NCBI GenBank assembly: GCA_942493275.1 | Contig: OW818687.1 | Span: 2,108,001 to 2,172,000, forward strand | Length of the DNA stretch: 64,000 bases | Direction of reading: 5' to 3' | Source: G942493275 sp942493275 | Lineage (GTDB): Bacteria; Actinomycetota; Coriobacteriia; Anaerosomatales; PHET01 | Made by a program: the position numbers and the translations under genes | Notes under the pieces: generated by a model | The model's input: only the letters and a program-made list of their open reading frames with translations | The model's database searches: none | What the model was told of the DNA's origin: nothing | In this document: positions 38,501 to 47,253 of the stretch, one piece after another | How the letters are laid out: each line of letters opens with the position of its first letter | Position numbering within the stretch: position 1 is the stretch's first letter

Positions 38501-41263
38501 GTGTCGCAGGACTATAAGAGCACGATGAATCTGCCGAAGACCGATTTCCCCATGCGGGCCTCTCTCGCGTCGCGAGAGCCGGGCTGGCTGGAGAAGTGGG
38601 AGGCGCTCGACGTCTACCGCAAGTCGCTTGAGCTGCGCGAGGGCGGCGAGGTGTTCGTCCTGCACGATGGCCCGCCGTACGCCAACGGCCACATCCACAT
38701 GGGCACCGCGTACAACAAGGTGCTCAAGGACCTCATCGTCAAGTACAAGACGATGCGCGGCTACTACGCGCCCTACGTCCCGGGTTGGGACTGCCACGGT
38801 CAGCCTATCGAGCACCAGGTCGAGAAGGACCTCGGCCCGGAGCGTATGAAGACGATCTCCCAGGCGGACCTGCGAGCTGACTGCCGTGAGTATGCGATGA
38901 AGTTCGTCGGCGTACAGCGCGAGGAGTTCAAGCGCCTCGGCGTCCGCGGCGAGTGGGATAACCCGTACCTCACCCTCAATCCCGAGTACGAGGCGGGCAA
39001 CGTCAAAGTCTTCAAGAAGATGTACATGGACGGCGCCATCTACAAGGGCGCCAAGCCGATCCACTGGTGCGTGCGCTGTCACACCGCGCTCGCCGAGGCC
39101 GAGATCGAGTACAGCGACGAGACGTCCAACTCGATCTACGTCGCCTTCCGCTTCACCGACGCCACGCCGTGGGACGCCGAGGGCGCCGTCTCGATGCTCA
39201 TCTGGACGACCACTCCGTGGACGCTGCCGGCCAACGTCGCCGTGACCCTTGCCGAGGACGCCGACTACGTGGGCGTCAAGCTCGGGGACGGCCGCGTTCT
39301 CGTGATGGCCGAGGCGCTCGTCGAGTCGGTTGCAGCGGTCGCCGGCTGGGAGGCCCATGAGATCGTCGGCCCGCGCATCAAGGGTTCGCAACTCTCCGGG
39401 CTGCACTACGCGCAGCCGATCCACGACGGCGTCCATGGCGTCGTCATCACCGGCTCGCACGTCGAGCTTTCCACCGGTACCGGCGCGGTCCACACCGCAC
39501 CGGGGCACGGCGAGGAGGACTACCTGGTCGGCCAGCAGTTCGGCCTGCCGATGCCGATGCCCGTTACCGACGACGGCACCTTCGATGCAGGCGGAGGTCC
39601 CTTCGAGGGGCTCAACGTCAAGGAGGCCAACCCCGTCATCATCGAGTGGCTGGCCGAGATGAACACGCTCATCGCCGCCACCAAGATCTCGCACAGCTAC
39701 CCGCACTGCTGGCGCTGCAAGCAGCCGGTCATCTTCCGCGCGACCGAGCAGTGGTTCGTCTCGATGGACCGCACCGGTCTGCGCGACAACGCGATGAAGG
39801 CGATCGAGAAGGTCGAGTGGATCCCCGGCTGGAGCGTCAACCGCATCTCGGCGATGGTGGGCGACCGCCCCGACTGGTGCATCAGCCGCCAGCGCGCCTG
39901 GGGCGTGCCCGTCCCGGTGTTCTCATGCGTGAAGTGCGGCGAAACCGTCGCCACCGAGGAGACCTTCGACGCCGTCATCGAGCTGTTCCGCACCGAGGGC
40001 GCCGATGCGTGGTTCACCAAGTCGCCGAGCGAGTACCTGCCCGCCGGCACCGCGTGCCCGCGCTGCGGCGGCACAGAGCTCGCCCCTGAGGACGACATCG
40101 TCGACGTGTGGTGGGAGTCCGGCGTCTCGCACACGAGCGTGCTCGAGACCCGCGACGAGCTTCACCGCCCCGCCGAGATGTACCTCGAAGGCTCCGACCA
40201 GCACCGCGGGTGGTTCCAGTCAGGGCTGCTCACGAGTGTCGGCGCCTACGGTGTCGCGCCGTTCAAGAGCGTGCTCACCCATGGATTCATCGTCGACGGC
40301 GACGGTCGCAAGATGTCGAAGTCGCTCGGCAACGTGGTATCTCCGCTCGACGTCATCGAGAAGTCGGGTGCCGACATCATCCGCCTGTGGGTCGCCTCCG
40401 CGGACTACGGCCAGGACGTCAGCGTCTCGGACGAGATCCTCGCGCGTACCAGCGAGGCGTACCGCCGCATCCGCAACACATTCCGCTTCCTGCTCTCCAA
40501 CCTCTATGACTTCGACCCGCTCGACGCCGTCGCGTGGGACGAGATGCCGGAGCTCGACCGCTTCGCGATGGTCCAGCTCGCCGACACCGTGGAGAAGGTC
40601 ACCAAGCACTACGACGAGTGGAAGTTCCACGCGGTCTACCGCACCCTGTTCGACTACGTGGGCGATCTGTCGAGCGTCTATCTCGACGTCGTAAAGGACC
40701 GTCTGTACGCCGACGCCTCCGATTCCTTGTCGCGCCACAGCGCACAGACCGTGCTTGCCGCTATCCTGCGCGCGCTCGTTCGTGTACTCGCGCCCATCCT
40801 CACGTTCACCTGCGAGGAGGTCTGGGAGTTCCAGCCCGAAGCCATGCGCGACGTCGAGAGCGTGCAGCTCGCCGATTGGCCGACGATCGATCTGCCCGCC
40901 GAGGCCGACGAGATCCGCTCGGCTTACGCCACGGTGCTCGAGGTTCGCGACGTGGTCACCAAGTCGCTCGAGGACGCCCGCAACGAGAAGGTCATCGGCA
41001 AGAGCCAGGAGGCCGCGGTGGCGATCACCGCACCGGCCGACGTCGTGGCCGTGCTGCAGGCTCGAGGGGTGCGTGCTCTGGCCGAGCTCTTCATCGTCGC
41101 GGACGTGTCTGTCAGTGAAGGCGATGAGGTCGCGGTCACGGTGGCGGTCGCTGAGGGCGACAAGTGCCCGCGTTGCTGGAACATCCGCGAACTCGGCACC
41201 GATCCGGCCCATCCCGAGGTCTGTTCGCGGTGCGCCGCGGTCCTCTCGGAGAGGGGCGTGTGA
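38501..41263 (+). CDS. ileS: Isoleucyl-tRNA synthetase
   Basis: A 920-residue class I synthetase charging tRNA-Ile. The HIGH-type motif appears as PYANGHIHMGTA near residues 58-69. The editing (CP1) domain follows with WTTTPWTLPANVAV near 230 and the HTAPGHGEEDY motif near 330. KMSKS is in DGRKMSKSLGNVV near 605, and the C-terminal zinc ribbon CPRCWN...CSRCA ends the protein, typical of the bacterial (type 1) IleRS. GGAAGG lies before the GTG start, which is 30 bases past the T-box terminator. Length is normal. Confidence 0.98.
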   Translation: MSQDYKSTMNLPKTDFPMRASLASREPGWLEKWEALDVYRKSLELREGGEVFVLHDGPPYANGHIHMGTAYNKVLKDLIVKYKTMRGYYAPYVPGWDCHGQPIEHQVEKDLGPERMKTISQADLRADCREYAMKFVGVQREEFKRLGVRGEWDNPYLTLNPEYEAGNVKVFKKMYMDGAIYKGAKPIHWCVRCHTALAEAEIEYSDETSNSIYVAFRFTDATPWDAEGAVSMLIWTTTPWTLPANVAVTLAEDADYVGVKLGDGRVLVMAEALVESVAAVAGWEAHEIVGPRIKGSQLSGLHYAQPIHDGVHGVVITGSHVELSTGTGAVHTAPGHGEEDYLVGQQFGLPMPMPVTDDGTFDAGGGPFEGLNVKEANPVIIEWLAEMNTLIAATKISHSYPHCWRCKQPVIFRATEQWFVSMDRTGLRDNAMKAIEKVEWIPGWSVNRISAMVGDRPDWCISRQRAWGVPVPVFSCVKCGETVATEETFDAVIELFRTEGADAWFTKSPSEYLPAGTACPRCGGTELAPEDDIVDVWWESGVSHTSVLETRDELHRPAEMYLEGSDQHRGWFQSGLLTSVGAYGVAPFKSVLTHGFIVDGDGRKMSKSLGNVVSPLDVIEKSGADIIRLWVASADYGQDVSVSDEILARTSEAYRRIRNTFRFLLSNLYDFDPLDAVAWDEMPELDRFAMVQLADTVEKVTKHYDEWKFHAVYRTLFDYVGDLSSVYLDVVKDRLYADASDSLSRHSAQTVLAAILRALVRVLAPILTFTCEEVWEFQPEAMRDVESVQLADWPTIDLPAEADEIRSAYATVLEVRDVVTKSLEDARNEKVIGKSQEAAVAITAPADVVAVLQARGVRALAELFIVADVSVSEGDEVAVTVAVAEGDKCPRCWNIRELGTDPAHPEVCSRCAAVLSERGV

Positions 41264-41284
41264 GCGGGGCGAACGCGTCGGCGG

Positions 41285-41293
41285 TGGTACAAT
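41285..41293 (+). promoter_or_regulatory. Extended -10 promoter of the DksA/TraR-like gene
   Basis: TGGTACAAT at 41285-41293 matches the extended -10 consensus (TGN-TATAAT) with one mismatch. Transcription would start near 41300-41301. A GTG in the DksA-like frame sits exactly at 41301, so a leaderless transcript is possible; the better-supported ATG is at 41370. Confidence 0.45.
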
Positions 41294-41369
41294 TCAGGCA
41301 GTGACGTCGCTGGATTTCCGGAAGTCCGCTTTTTCGGATGCGCGCGTTCCTCCGTCGAGGGTGGTGGCC

Positions 41370-41735
41370 ATGAATGCACAGATGCTCTCTGAGTTGCGCG
41401 CCGTTCTAGCGACCGAGTTGGATCGACTAGAGGCCGAGGTCGACCAGCTCGACCGTGAAGAGCGCGAGTCGCTGTCCGAAGCGAGCGGCGAGAACGTCTA
41501 CCGCGATCACATGGCTGACCAGGGTTCCGCTACGTTTGAGCGCGAACTGGACATGACACTGGAAGAGAGCGTTCGTGAATCGCTCGCCGCGGCGCGGGCG
41601 GCCATGGCGCGAATCGAGAAGGGCTCGTACGGCACGTGCGAACATTGCGGGAGCCAGATACCGGTGGAGAGGCTGGAGGCAGTGCCGACAGCCTGCCTGT
41701 GCATAGCCTGCAAGGCCGCCGAGGAGCATCGCTAG
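41370..41735 (+). CDS. DksA/TraR family zinc-finger protein
   Basis: A 121-residue protein with an N-terminal coiled-coil hairpin (residues 5-80, rich in Glu, Arg and Leu) and a C-terminal zinc finger CEHCG...CIACK (Cys-x2-Cys-x17-Cys-x2-Cys) near 89-112. DksA/TraR proteins act in the RNA polymerase secondary channel, though shorter Gram-positive members are poorly studied. The ATG at 41370 has GAGGG upstream and gives the usual family length. A GTG at 41301, placed at the predicted transcription start, would add 23 residues. It lies between ileS and lspA, a common arrangement in this lineage. Confidence 0.88.
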   Translation: MNAQMLSELRAVLATELDRLEAEVDQLDREERESLSEASGENVYRDHMADQGSATFERELDMTLEESVRESLAAARAAMARIEKGSYGTCEHCGSQIPVERLEAVPTACLCIACKAAEEHR

Positions 41736-41755
41736 ATCTCACTCACCCCGCGAGG

Positions 41756-42262
41756 GTGTTTTGGGTGATCGCGGTCGTGGTCATCGCACTCGATCAGGTC
41801 ACGAAGGCAATCGTTCGCTCCACCATGACCATCTCCGAGTCCATCCCGCTGTGGGAGGACGTCTTTCACCTGACGTACGTGCGCAATACGGGCGCGGCGT
41901 TCGGGCTGATGCCGGGTCAGCGCCTCCTGTTCGTCGGAACCTCGATGTTGGTGCTCGCCTTCGTTGCGGCCTTCTGGCGCAGAGACAAGCCCGCAGCCTG
42001 GCCGGTTGTGGTGTCCATCGCGCTGGTGACGGGTGGAGCCGTCGGCAACCTCATCGACCGCGCTCTCATCGGCCGGGTGACCGACTTCTTCCACTTCGCC
42101 CTCATCGACTTTCCGGTGTTCAACATCGCGGATTCTGCGATTGTGGTGGGCGTGATCATGCTGATGGCATGGCTGCTCTTTGGCCCCGATCCGGCGGCGG
42201 TCGAACCGTCGTCGGAATCCTGCGAACCTATCGAAATGGAGGAGCCCGATGACGAATCGTGA
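41756..42262 (+). CDS. lspA: Lipoprotein signal peptidase
   Basis: An aspartic protease of about 168 residues in the membrane that cleaves prolipoproteins before the lipidated cysteine. It has four helices and the family motifs: ALDQVTKAIV near residue 10, VRNTGAAFGLM near 43 (catalytic asparagine region), GNLIDRALIGRVTDFFHF near 97-115 with the first catalytic aspartate, and FPVFNIADSAI near 119-130 with the second. The start is uncertain: GTG at 41756 keeps the full first helix, GTG at 41765 has a better-spaced GAGGG. The acidic tail after residue 145 is unusual in length. The lipoproteins in this window (BMP, DUF4349, PstS, GerMN) are its expected substrates. Confidence 0.9.
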   Translation: MFWVIAVVVIALDQVTKAIVRSTMTISESIPLWEDVFHLTYVRNTGAAFGLMPGQRLLFVGTSMLVLAFVAAFWRRDKPAAWPVVVSIALVTGGAVGNLIDRALIGRVTDFFHFALIDFPVFNIADSAIVVGVIMLMAWLLFGPDPAAVEPSSESCEPIEMEEPDDES

Positions 42263-43280
42263 GGGCATGGCTCCTTCCGACTATTACGAGCACGTCGTGG
42301 CCGAAGGGGAGCAGGGCATGCGGCTCGACGCACTGCTCGGCTCACTTGATTTTCTGCCGAGCCGTTCGGCGGCGGCCCGCCTCGTCGAGGATGGACTGGT
42401 GTTCGTCGACGGCGCCCAGGCGCCGAAGAAGCACGCGGTGCGGGTGGGGGAGCGCATCGAGATCGAGGTGCCGCCCTACGATCGCGGTGACCTGATCGCC
42501 GAGGATATCCCGCTCGACATCCGCTATGAGGACGGGCACATGATCGTGCTGTCCAAGCAGGCGGGGCTGGTGGTTCATCCGGCGCAAGGGCACTGGACGG
42601 GCACACTCGTGCACGCGTTGCTCGCGCACTCCGACGAACTCGGGACGATGCAGGGCGAGGACCGTCCCGGCATCGTGCACCGTCTCGACAAGGACACGAC
42701 CGGACTGATGATGGTTGCGAAGTCCGACGTCGCACAGGTTGCCCTGCAAGAGGCTATCAAGGTGCGCTCGGTCGACCGTCGCTACCTCACGCTGGTTCAC
42801 GGATGGATAGCCCCCGACACGGGACTGATCGACGCTCCGCTCTCACGCGATCCGCGAGAGCGGATGCGTATGGCGGTCACCGACAAGGCGGACGCCAAGC
42901 AGTCTGTCACGACGTTTCGCGTACTCGAGCGCTTCGAGGCGGGAACGTATGACGACGGCTTCACGCTCCTGGAGTGCAAGCTCTACACCGGGCGCACGCA
43001 CCAGATCCGCGTCCACATGGCCTACATCAAGCACCCGTGCGTCGGAGACCCCATCTACGGGGTCGGGCGTCCCCGCGCCGACCTGGACCTCGAGCGCCAG
43101 TTCCTGCACGCCTACCGCCTCGAGCTCGACCATCCTGTGACGGGAGAGCGCCTCGAGTTCATCGATCCGCTGCCCGAGGACCTGCAGTCCCGGCTGGACT
43201 CGATCGCTGACCTGTCTCGAGGGCGCACGTCAGCCGGCGACGAGGTTCTCGGCCTCGTGGCGAAGGGACCTCGTCCCTGA
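42249..43280 (+). CDS. rluD: RluA-family 23S rRNA pseudouridine synthase
   Basis: A 343-residue pseudouridine synthase. The N-terminal S4 RNA-binding domain spans about residues 24-85 (MRLDALLGSLDFLPSRSAAARLVEDGLVFVDG), and the catalytic domain has GIVHRLDKDTTGLM near 150 with the nucleophilic aspartate. KLYTGRTHQIRVHM near 252 and HPCVGDPIYG near 268 complete the family pattern. Its target is probably 23S rRNA positions of the RluD type, but the exact uridines cannot be predicted. GGAGGAG lies before the ATG, which overlaps lspA by 14 bases. The lspA-rluD pair is common. Confidence 0.92.
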   Translation: MTNREGMAPSDYYEHVVAEGEQGMRLDALLGSLDFLPSRSAAARLVEDGLVFVDGAQAPKKHAVRVGERIEIEVPPYDRGDLIAEDIPLDIRYEDGHMIVLSKQAGLVVHPAQGHWTGTLVHALLAHSDELGTMQGEDRPGIVHRLDKDTTGLMMVAKSDVAQVALQEAIKVRSVDRRYLTLVHGWIAPDTGLIDAPLSRDPRERMRMAVTDKADAKQSVTTFRVLERFEAGTYDDGFTLLECKLYTGRTHQIRVHMAYIKHPCVGDPIYGVGRPRADLDLERQFLHAYRLELDHPVTGERLEFIDPLPEDLQSRLDSIADLSRGRTSAGDEVLGLVAKGPRP

Positions 43281-43299
43281 CGCGCAGTGCGCCGGGACT

Positions 43300-44190
43300 C
43301 TACTGAGCGATCACCTGAAGCGGAATCTCGGTGACCACCACGCGCGAGCCGTCCTTTGGCGACTGGTACGACGCGATGATCGCGCCCCAACCAGGCTTCG
43401 CGTCCGACGGCATCGCCATCTTCGCCGAGAAGGTCCCGCGCGTTCCTGTGCCGCTGCTGGCCTGCACCCGCTGCGTGCCCACGATGCCACCGTCACCGTC
43501 GGTGAGTTCGAGCGTGAACACCGCCTCGAACACGTTGGCGGATCCGGTGACTGCGATGTTGCTGCCGGTGCTTATCCGAGCGCCCCACGCCGGCCGCTCC
43601 ACGAGCACCGCGGGTGCCATGGACTCGCAGTCGGTGCGCGTCTGCGACGGGCCGATGATGAGGCCTTCTCCACCGAGTTCGTTCAGCGGTTCGCCCTCCA
43701 TCAGGAAGCGCACGCGTTCGACCGTGGAGTAGCGTGTCAGCGTGAACACGACCTGGGCTACGCGTGCAGACATCGAGAGCGTGCCGCCACCGTCATCGAA
43801 CTCCTGGCTCAGGTCGACGCTCGCCACGCCCTCGGCGATCGAGAGTGAGAGCAGCCGCGTTCCTTTGGGAATCGTGGTGCCGAGTCCCTGGTCGGTTTCG
43901 GTCGGTGTCGGGCCGGCGAGCAGAGACTTCATCGCCTCGGTGGCAACTGCGGGCCCCTCGACTTCCCGGTACACGGCGGCGACCTTCTCGCCGGACACGA
44001 GATAGATGGCGGACGGAACCATGCGACCCGCCGGACCGGGCGGCGTGATCGGCGGATCCTCGGCAGGCTTGGGGGTGGTGGTCTCGGTTCCCGGGCGCGG
44101 CTCGTCGGGCTGCCGCACGCGGTTGCATCCCGGCGTCGCAACAAGCAGGCCGACGGTCAGCGCTACGGCGAGTAGGATTCGCCCCTTCAT
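43300..44190 (-). CDS. GerMN/Gmad2 domain lipoprotein
   Basis: A 296-residue lipoprotein (signal peptide ending LLVATPGC, lipidated Cys22). A proline- and threonine-rich linker follows. The first domain (about residues 60-180) is GerMN: AIYLVSGEKVAAVYREV, AMKSLLAGPTPTET, GTTIPKGTRLLSLSIAEGVASVDLSQEF, and RVAQVVFTLTRYSTVERVRFLMEGE. The second (about 200-295) is the immunoglobulin-like Gmad2 domain with GARISTGSNIAVTGSANVFEAVFTLEL. Such proteins bind peptidoglycan or act in sporulation/germination in Firmicutes; in actinobacteria they are surface proteins of unknown role. GGAGGT precedes the ATG at 44190. Confidence 0.9.
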   Translation of the reverse strand: MKGRILLAVALTVGLLVATPGCNRVRQPDEPRPGTETTTPKPAEDPPITPPGPAGRMVPSAIYLVSGEKVAAVYREVEGPAVATEAMKSLLAGPTPTETDQGLGTTIPKGTRLLSLSIAEGVASVDLSQEFDDGGGTLSMSARVAQVVFTLTRYSTVERVRFLMEGEPLNELGGEGLIIGPSQTRTDCESMAPAVLVERPAWGARISTGSNIAVTGSANVFEAVFTLELTDGDGGIVGTQRVQASSGTGTRGTFSAKMAMPSDAKPGWGAIIASYQSPKDGSRVVVTEIPLQVIAQ

Positions 44191-44308
44191 GACCCCACCT
44201 CCAAATGAACCGCCTCGTACGTATTGATGCCGTGGAAATGGCCCGTTCAGACGCCACACCGCGCACGGTTGACGAATCGATACGCGCGGATTTGGGCGGC
44301 GAACGGTC

Positions 44309-44337
44309 TTGCTGTGGAAGGTGACCTGGGGTACTCT
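44309..44337 (+). promoter_or_regulatory. Candidate pyr operon promoter
   Basis: TTGCTG at 44309-44314 and TACTCT at 44332-44337 are 17 bp apart. The transcript would start near 44344, immediately before the PyrR-binding element, as expected for a pyr attenuator. Confidence 0.4.
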
Positions 44338-44345
44338 CGTCGAGA

Positions 44346-44475
44346 CCTTTAAGTCCGGTCCCGTGAGGCCGGCAAGGGCGCTTCGTTCGATGCAGTAGTG
44401 CGCACTCCAGGTGCGCTCACACCTGTGGCGATCATGCCTCCTGCCCTCGCGGCCGGGAGGCGTTTCTCGTTTTCG
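44346..44475 (+). promoter_or_regulatory. PyrR-binding attenuator of the pyr operon
   Basis: The element at 44346-44378 holds the PyrR-recognition core GTCCCGTGAGGCCGGCAAGG flanked by a CCTT/AAGG stem. This closely matches known PyrR anti-antiterminator loops. A terminator follows: GCCTCC at 44436-44441 pairs with GGAGGC at 44456-44461, with a U-rich run GTTTCTCGTTTTC after it (44462-44474). PyrR with bound UMP is expected to stabilise the first stem and promote termination. The gene order (pyrR first) agrees. Confidence 0.8.
44436..44475 (+). terminator. PyrR-controlled terminator
   Basis: A 6-bp GC stem with possible further pairing inside a 14-base loop, followed by T-rich GTTTCTCGTTTTC. 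It lies 12 bases before the pyrR GTG. This is the terminator of the attenuator described at 44346-44475. Confidence 0.65.
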
Positions 44476-44486
44476 GGGGTGGAGCT

Positions 44487-45041
44487 GTGGAGTACCGCAC
44501 CAAAGCGACGGTCATGGACGGCGAGGCGATGTCTCGCGCCCTGACGCGCATCGCTCACGAGATCCTCGAGTCGAACAAGGGCGCCGAGAACCTCGCGCTC
44601 GTGGGTATCGTCACCCGCGGCGCCGCGCTGGCGGAGATGCTGGCGGACAGGATCCGCGACATCGAGTCGGCAGAACTTCCCGTGGGCACGCTCGACATCA
44701 GCTTCTACCGGGATGACCTCGCGACGCGCCTCAACCCTGAGGTGCACCGCAGCGACATTCCGTTCGACGTCGAGGGCAAGCACGTGGTGCTCGTCGACGA
44801 CGTCCTGTTCACCGGTCGTACGATCAGGGCGGCGCTCGACGCGCTCATGGACTACGGTCGGCCCTGCTCGGTGCAACTCGCGGTTCTCGTTGACCGCGGT
44901 CACCGTGAGCTCCCGATCCGCGCCGATTACGTGGGCAAGAACGTCCCGTCGTCCAGTCGCGAGCGGGTGCGGGTGTTCATGGAGGCGATGGACGGCCGTG
45001 ATGCGGTCGACATCCTCGAACCCCTCGGGGGTGACGAGTAG
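44487..45041 (+). CDS. pyrR: Pyrimidine operon regulator PyrR
   Basis: A 184-residue bifunctional RNA-binding attenuation protein with uracil phosphoribosyltransferase activity. It has a type I PRTase fold. The PRPP loop is VVLVDDVLFTGRTIRAAL near residues 93-110, and IVTRGAALAE near 43 is the second substrate loop. DISFYRDDLATRLNP near 70 and VDRGHRELPIRADYVGKNVPSS near 133-154 are the PyrR-specific regions. It starts with GTG a few bases after the terminator, with GGGGGTGGAG upstream, and is the first gene of the pyr operon it controls. Confidence 0.97.
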   Translation: MEYRTKATVMDGEAMSRALTRIAHEILESNKGAENLALVGIVTRGAALAEMLADRIRDIESAELPVGTLDISFYRDDLATRLNPEVHRSDIPFDVEGKHVVLVDDVLFTGRTIRAALDALMDYGRPCSVQLAVLVDRGHRELPIRADYVGKNVPSSSRERVRVFMEAMDGRDAVDILEPLGGDE

Positions 45042-45977
45042 ATGCTCTCCACCCGTCACGTCATCGACATGTCGGACCTCACGCCCGACGACATCAGGCT
45101 CGTGCTCGACACGGCCGAGTCGTTCACCGAGGTCAACGAGCGCCGGATCAAGAAGCTCCCCACGCTGCGCGGCCGCACCGTGGTGAATCTCTTCCTCGAG
45201 CCGAGCACGCGCACGCGCACCAGCTTCGAGATCGCGGCCAAGCGCCTGTCGGCCGACGCGATCAACTTCTCGGGATCGGCCTCGGCCACCGTCAAGGGCG
45301 AGTCGCTCGCCGACACGGCAGCCACTCTCTCGGCTATGGCGTGTGACCTGGTGATCGTGAGGCACAAGTACGCGGGAGCGCCGCGGATCCTGGCCGAGCA
45401 GATGGACAGCTTCGTCGTCAACGGCGGCGACGGGATGCACCAGCACCCCACGCAGGCGCTGCTCGACCTGTTCACGATGCGTGAGAGGCTCGGTAAGCTC
45501 GAGGGCCTCACCGTGGGCATCGTGGGCGACATCGCGCACAGTCGTGTCGCAGGATCGCTCGTGCCGGCTCTTAAGATGGTCGGCGCCACTCCGGTGCTGA
45601 TCGGTCCGCCCACGCTCATGCCCGCGCGCCCGGATGTACTGGGAGCCGAGGTCTCGTACTCGCTCGACGAGGTGCTGCCCGACCTCGACGTCGCCTACAT
45701 GCTGCGCGTCCAGATGGAGCGCGCCGAAGGCATGCCGTTCCCGAGCGTTCGCGAGTACTCACGCCTCTTCGGGATGAACCGTGAGCGGCTCGACCGCATG
45801 CGCCCCGGGGCCATCGTGATGCACCCCGGACCGATGAACCGCGGCGTCGAGATCTCGGCCGACGTGGCCGACTCGGACCGCTCGCTCGTGCTCGAACAGG
45901 TCAACTCCGGCGTGGCGGTCCGAATGGCCGTCATGTACCTGCTTCTGGGAGGTGAGGCGAGTGGCGGTGCTGCTTAG
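45042..45977 (+). CDS. pyrB: Aspartate carbamoyltransferase
   Basis: A 311-residue catalytic chain that forms N-carbamoylaspartate from carbamoyl phosphate and aspartate. The carbamoyl-phosphate motif STRTRTSFE is near residue 55, HQHPTQALLDL near 133, and the aspartate-binding HPGPMNRGVEI near 265. No regulatory pyrI chain is present next to it. It begins directly at the pyrR stop (TAG then ATG), and its 3' end overlaps pyrC by 17 bases. Confidence 0.97.
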   Translation: MLSTRHVIDMSDLTPDDIRLVLDTAESFTEVNERRIKKLPTLRGRTVVNLFLEPSTRTRTSFEIAAKRLSADAINFSGSASATVKGESLADTAATLSAMACDLVIVRHKYAGAPRILAEQMDSFVVNGGDGMHQHPTQALLDLFTMRERLGKLEGLTVGIVGDIAHSRVAGSLVPALKMVGATPVLIGPPTLMPARPDVLGAEVSYSLDEVLPDLDVAYMLRVQMERAEGMPFPSVREYSRLFGMNRERLDRMRPGAIVMHPGPMNRGVEISADVADSDRSLVLEQVNSGVAVRMAVMYLLLGGEASGGAA

Positions 45978-47253
45978 AGGCGGCCGGGTCGTAGACCCCG
46001 CCACGGGTCACGACGAGATCGCCGACGTCGTCATCCGTGACGGTGTCATCGTCGAGATCGGCCCCGATCTCACAATCCCCAAGGGGATCACCATCGAGTG
46101 CGCCGAGAAGGTCGTCCTTCCGGGGCTCATCGACATACACACCCACCTGCGCGAGCCCGGCTTCGAGTACAAGGAAGACGTCGCCAGCGGAACCCGCGCC
46201 GCGGCGCATGGCGGCTTCACGGCCATCTGCGCCATGCCCAACACCTCTCCGATCTGTGATGAGGGCGCGGCGGTTCGCTTCCTCGTGGAGCGCGCCCGCG
46301 AGCGTGGGGCCGTGCGCGTGCACCCGATCGGCGCCATCACCGTGGGTCAGAAGGGCGAGGCGCTCGCCGAGATGGGCGACATGCTCGCCGAGGGCGCTGT
46401 GGCGTTCTCGGATGACGGGCGCGGCGTTCAGGACGCGGGGATGATGCGTCTGGCGATGGACTACGCCAAGCAGTTCGACGCCACCATCGTCAGCCACACT
46501 GAGGTCGAGTCGCTCGTCGGCAAGGGAGTCGTCAACGAGGGCGCGGTATCCACTCGCCTCGGCCTGCCCGGGTGGCCCGCCGCAGCCGAGGAGATCCAGG
46601 TCGCTCGCGACATCGCGATCGCCGAGCTCACCGGCTGCCGCCTCCACTTCGCTCACCTGTCCACAGCCGGCTCGGTCGAGTTGGTCCGGCAGGCGAAGGC
46701 CAAGGGGCTCGCGGTGACGTGTGAGGTCACGCCGCATCACCTCTTCCTCGACGAGGACGCGGTGGACGCGACGTACAACACCGCGTTCAAGATGAACCCG
46801 CCTCTCAGGACCGCCGAGGATCGCGCCGCGCTTGTCGCCGGACTGCTGGACGGCACGATCGACGCGATCGCGACCGACCACGCTCCGCATGCGTCCCACG
46901 AGAAGGCGCTCGAGTTCGAGCTCGCGCCCTTCGGCACCACCGGGCTCGAGACGGCACTTCCACTGGTCGTGACGAACCTGATCTCGCGCGACGTGTTCGG
47001 CTGGGACCGGCTCGTCGAAGTCATGGCGCACGGACCGCGGCGAGCGCTGGGCCTCGATCCCGTGCGGCTTGAGGCGGGCGCTATCGCCGACATCACCATC
47101 GTGGACCCCGAGGCGCGAGTTGAGATCACGTCGGCGTTCTTCGAGAGTAAGTCGACGAACTCCGCGTTTATGGGCACTACACTGTTGGGGAAGGCGTCCG
47201 AGGTGATAGTGGGAGGACGCTTCGCCCTTCGAAACGGAAAGGTGGTCGACTGA
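45961..47253 (+). CDS. pyrC: Dihydroorotase
   Basis: A 430-residue zinc amidohydrolase (type I, long form) that cyclises carbamoylaspartate to dihydroorotate. The metal-binding HTHLREPGFEYKEDVASGT is near residue 57-75, MPNTSP near 92, further metal histidines in SHTEVE near 178 and HFAHLST near 230, and the catalytic Asp in ATDHAPH near 302. The GTG at 45961 has GGGAGG 8 bases upstream and is preferred over one nine bases earlier. The gene belongs to the class usually found in operons with pyrB, as here. Confidence 0.96.
   Translation: MAVLLRGGRVVDPATGHDEIADVVIRDGVIVEIGPDLTIPKGITIECAEKVVLPGLIDIHTHLREPGFEYKEDVASGTRAAAHGGFTAICAMPNTSPICDEGAAVRFLVERARERGAVRVHPIGAITVGQKGEALAEMGDMLAEGAVAFSDDGRGVQDAGMMRLAMDYAKQFDATIVSHTEVESLVGKGVVNEGAVSTRLGLPGWPAAAEEIQVARDIAIAELTGCRLHFAHLSTAGSVELVRQAKAKGLAVTCEVTPHHLFLDEDAVDATYNTAFKMNPPLRTAEDRAALVAGLLDGTIDAIATDHAPHASHEKALEFELAPFGTTGLETALPLVVTNLISRDVFGWDRLVEVMAHGPRRALGLDPVRLEAGAIADITIVDPEARVEITSAFFESKSTNSAFMGTTLLGKASEVIVGGRFALRNGKVVD

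Noticed and set aside
38241..38528. Small frames inside the T-box leader
   Set aside because: The leader folds as a T-box and no ribosome-binding site precedes these frames.
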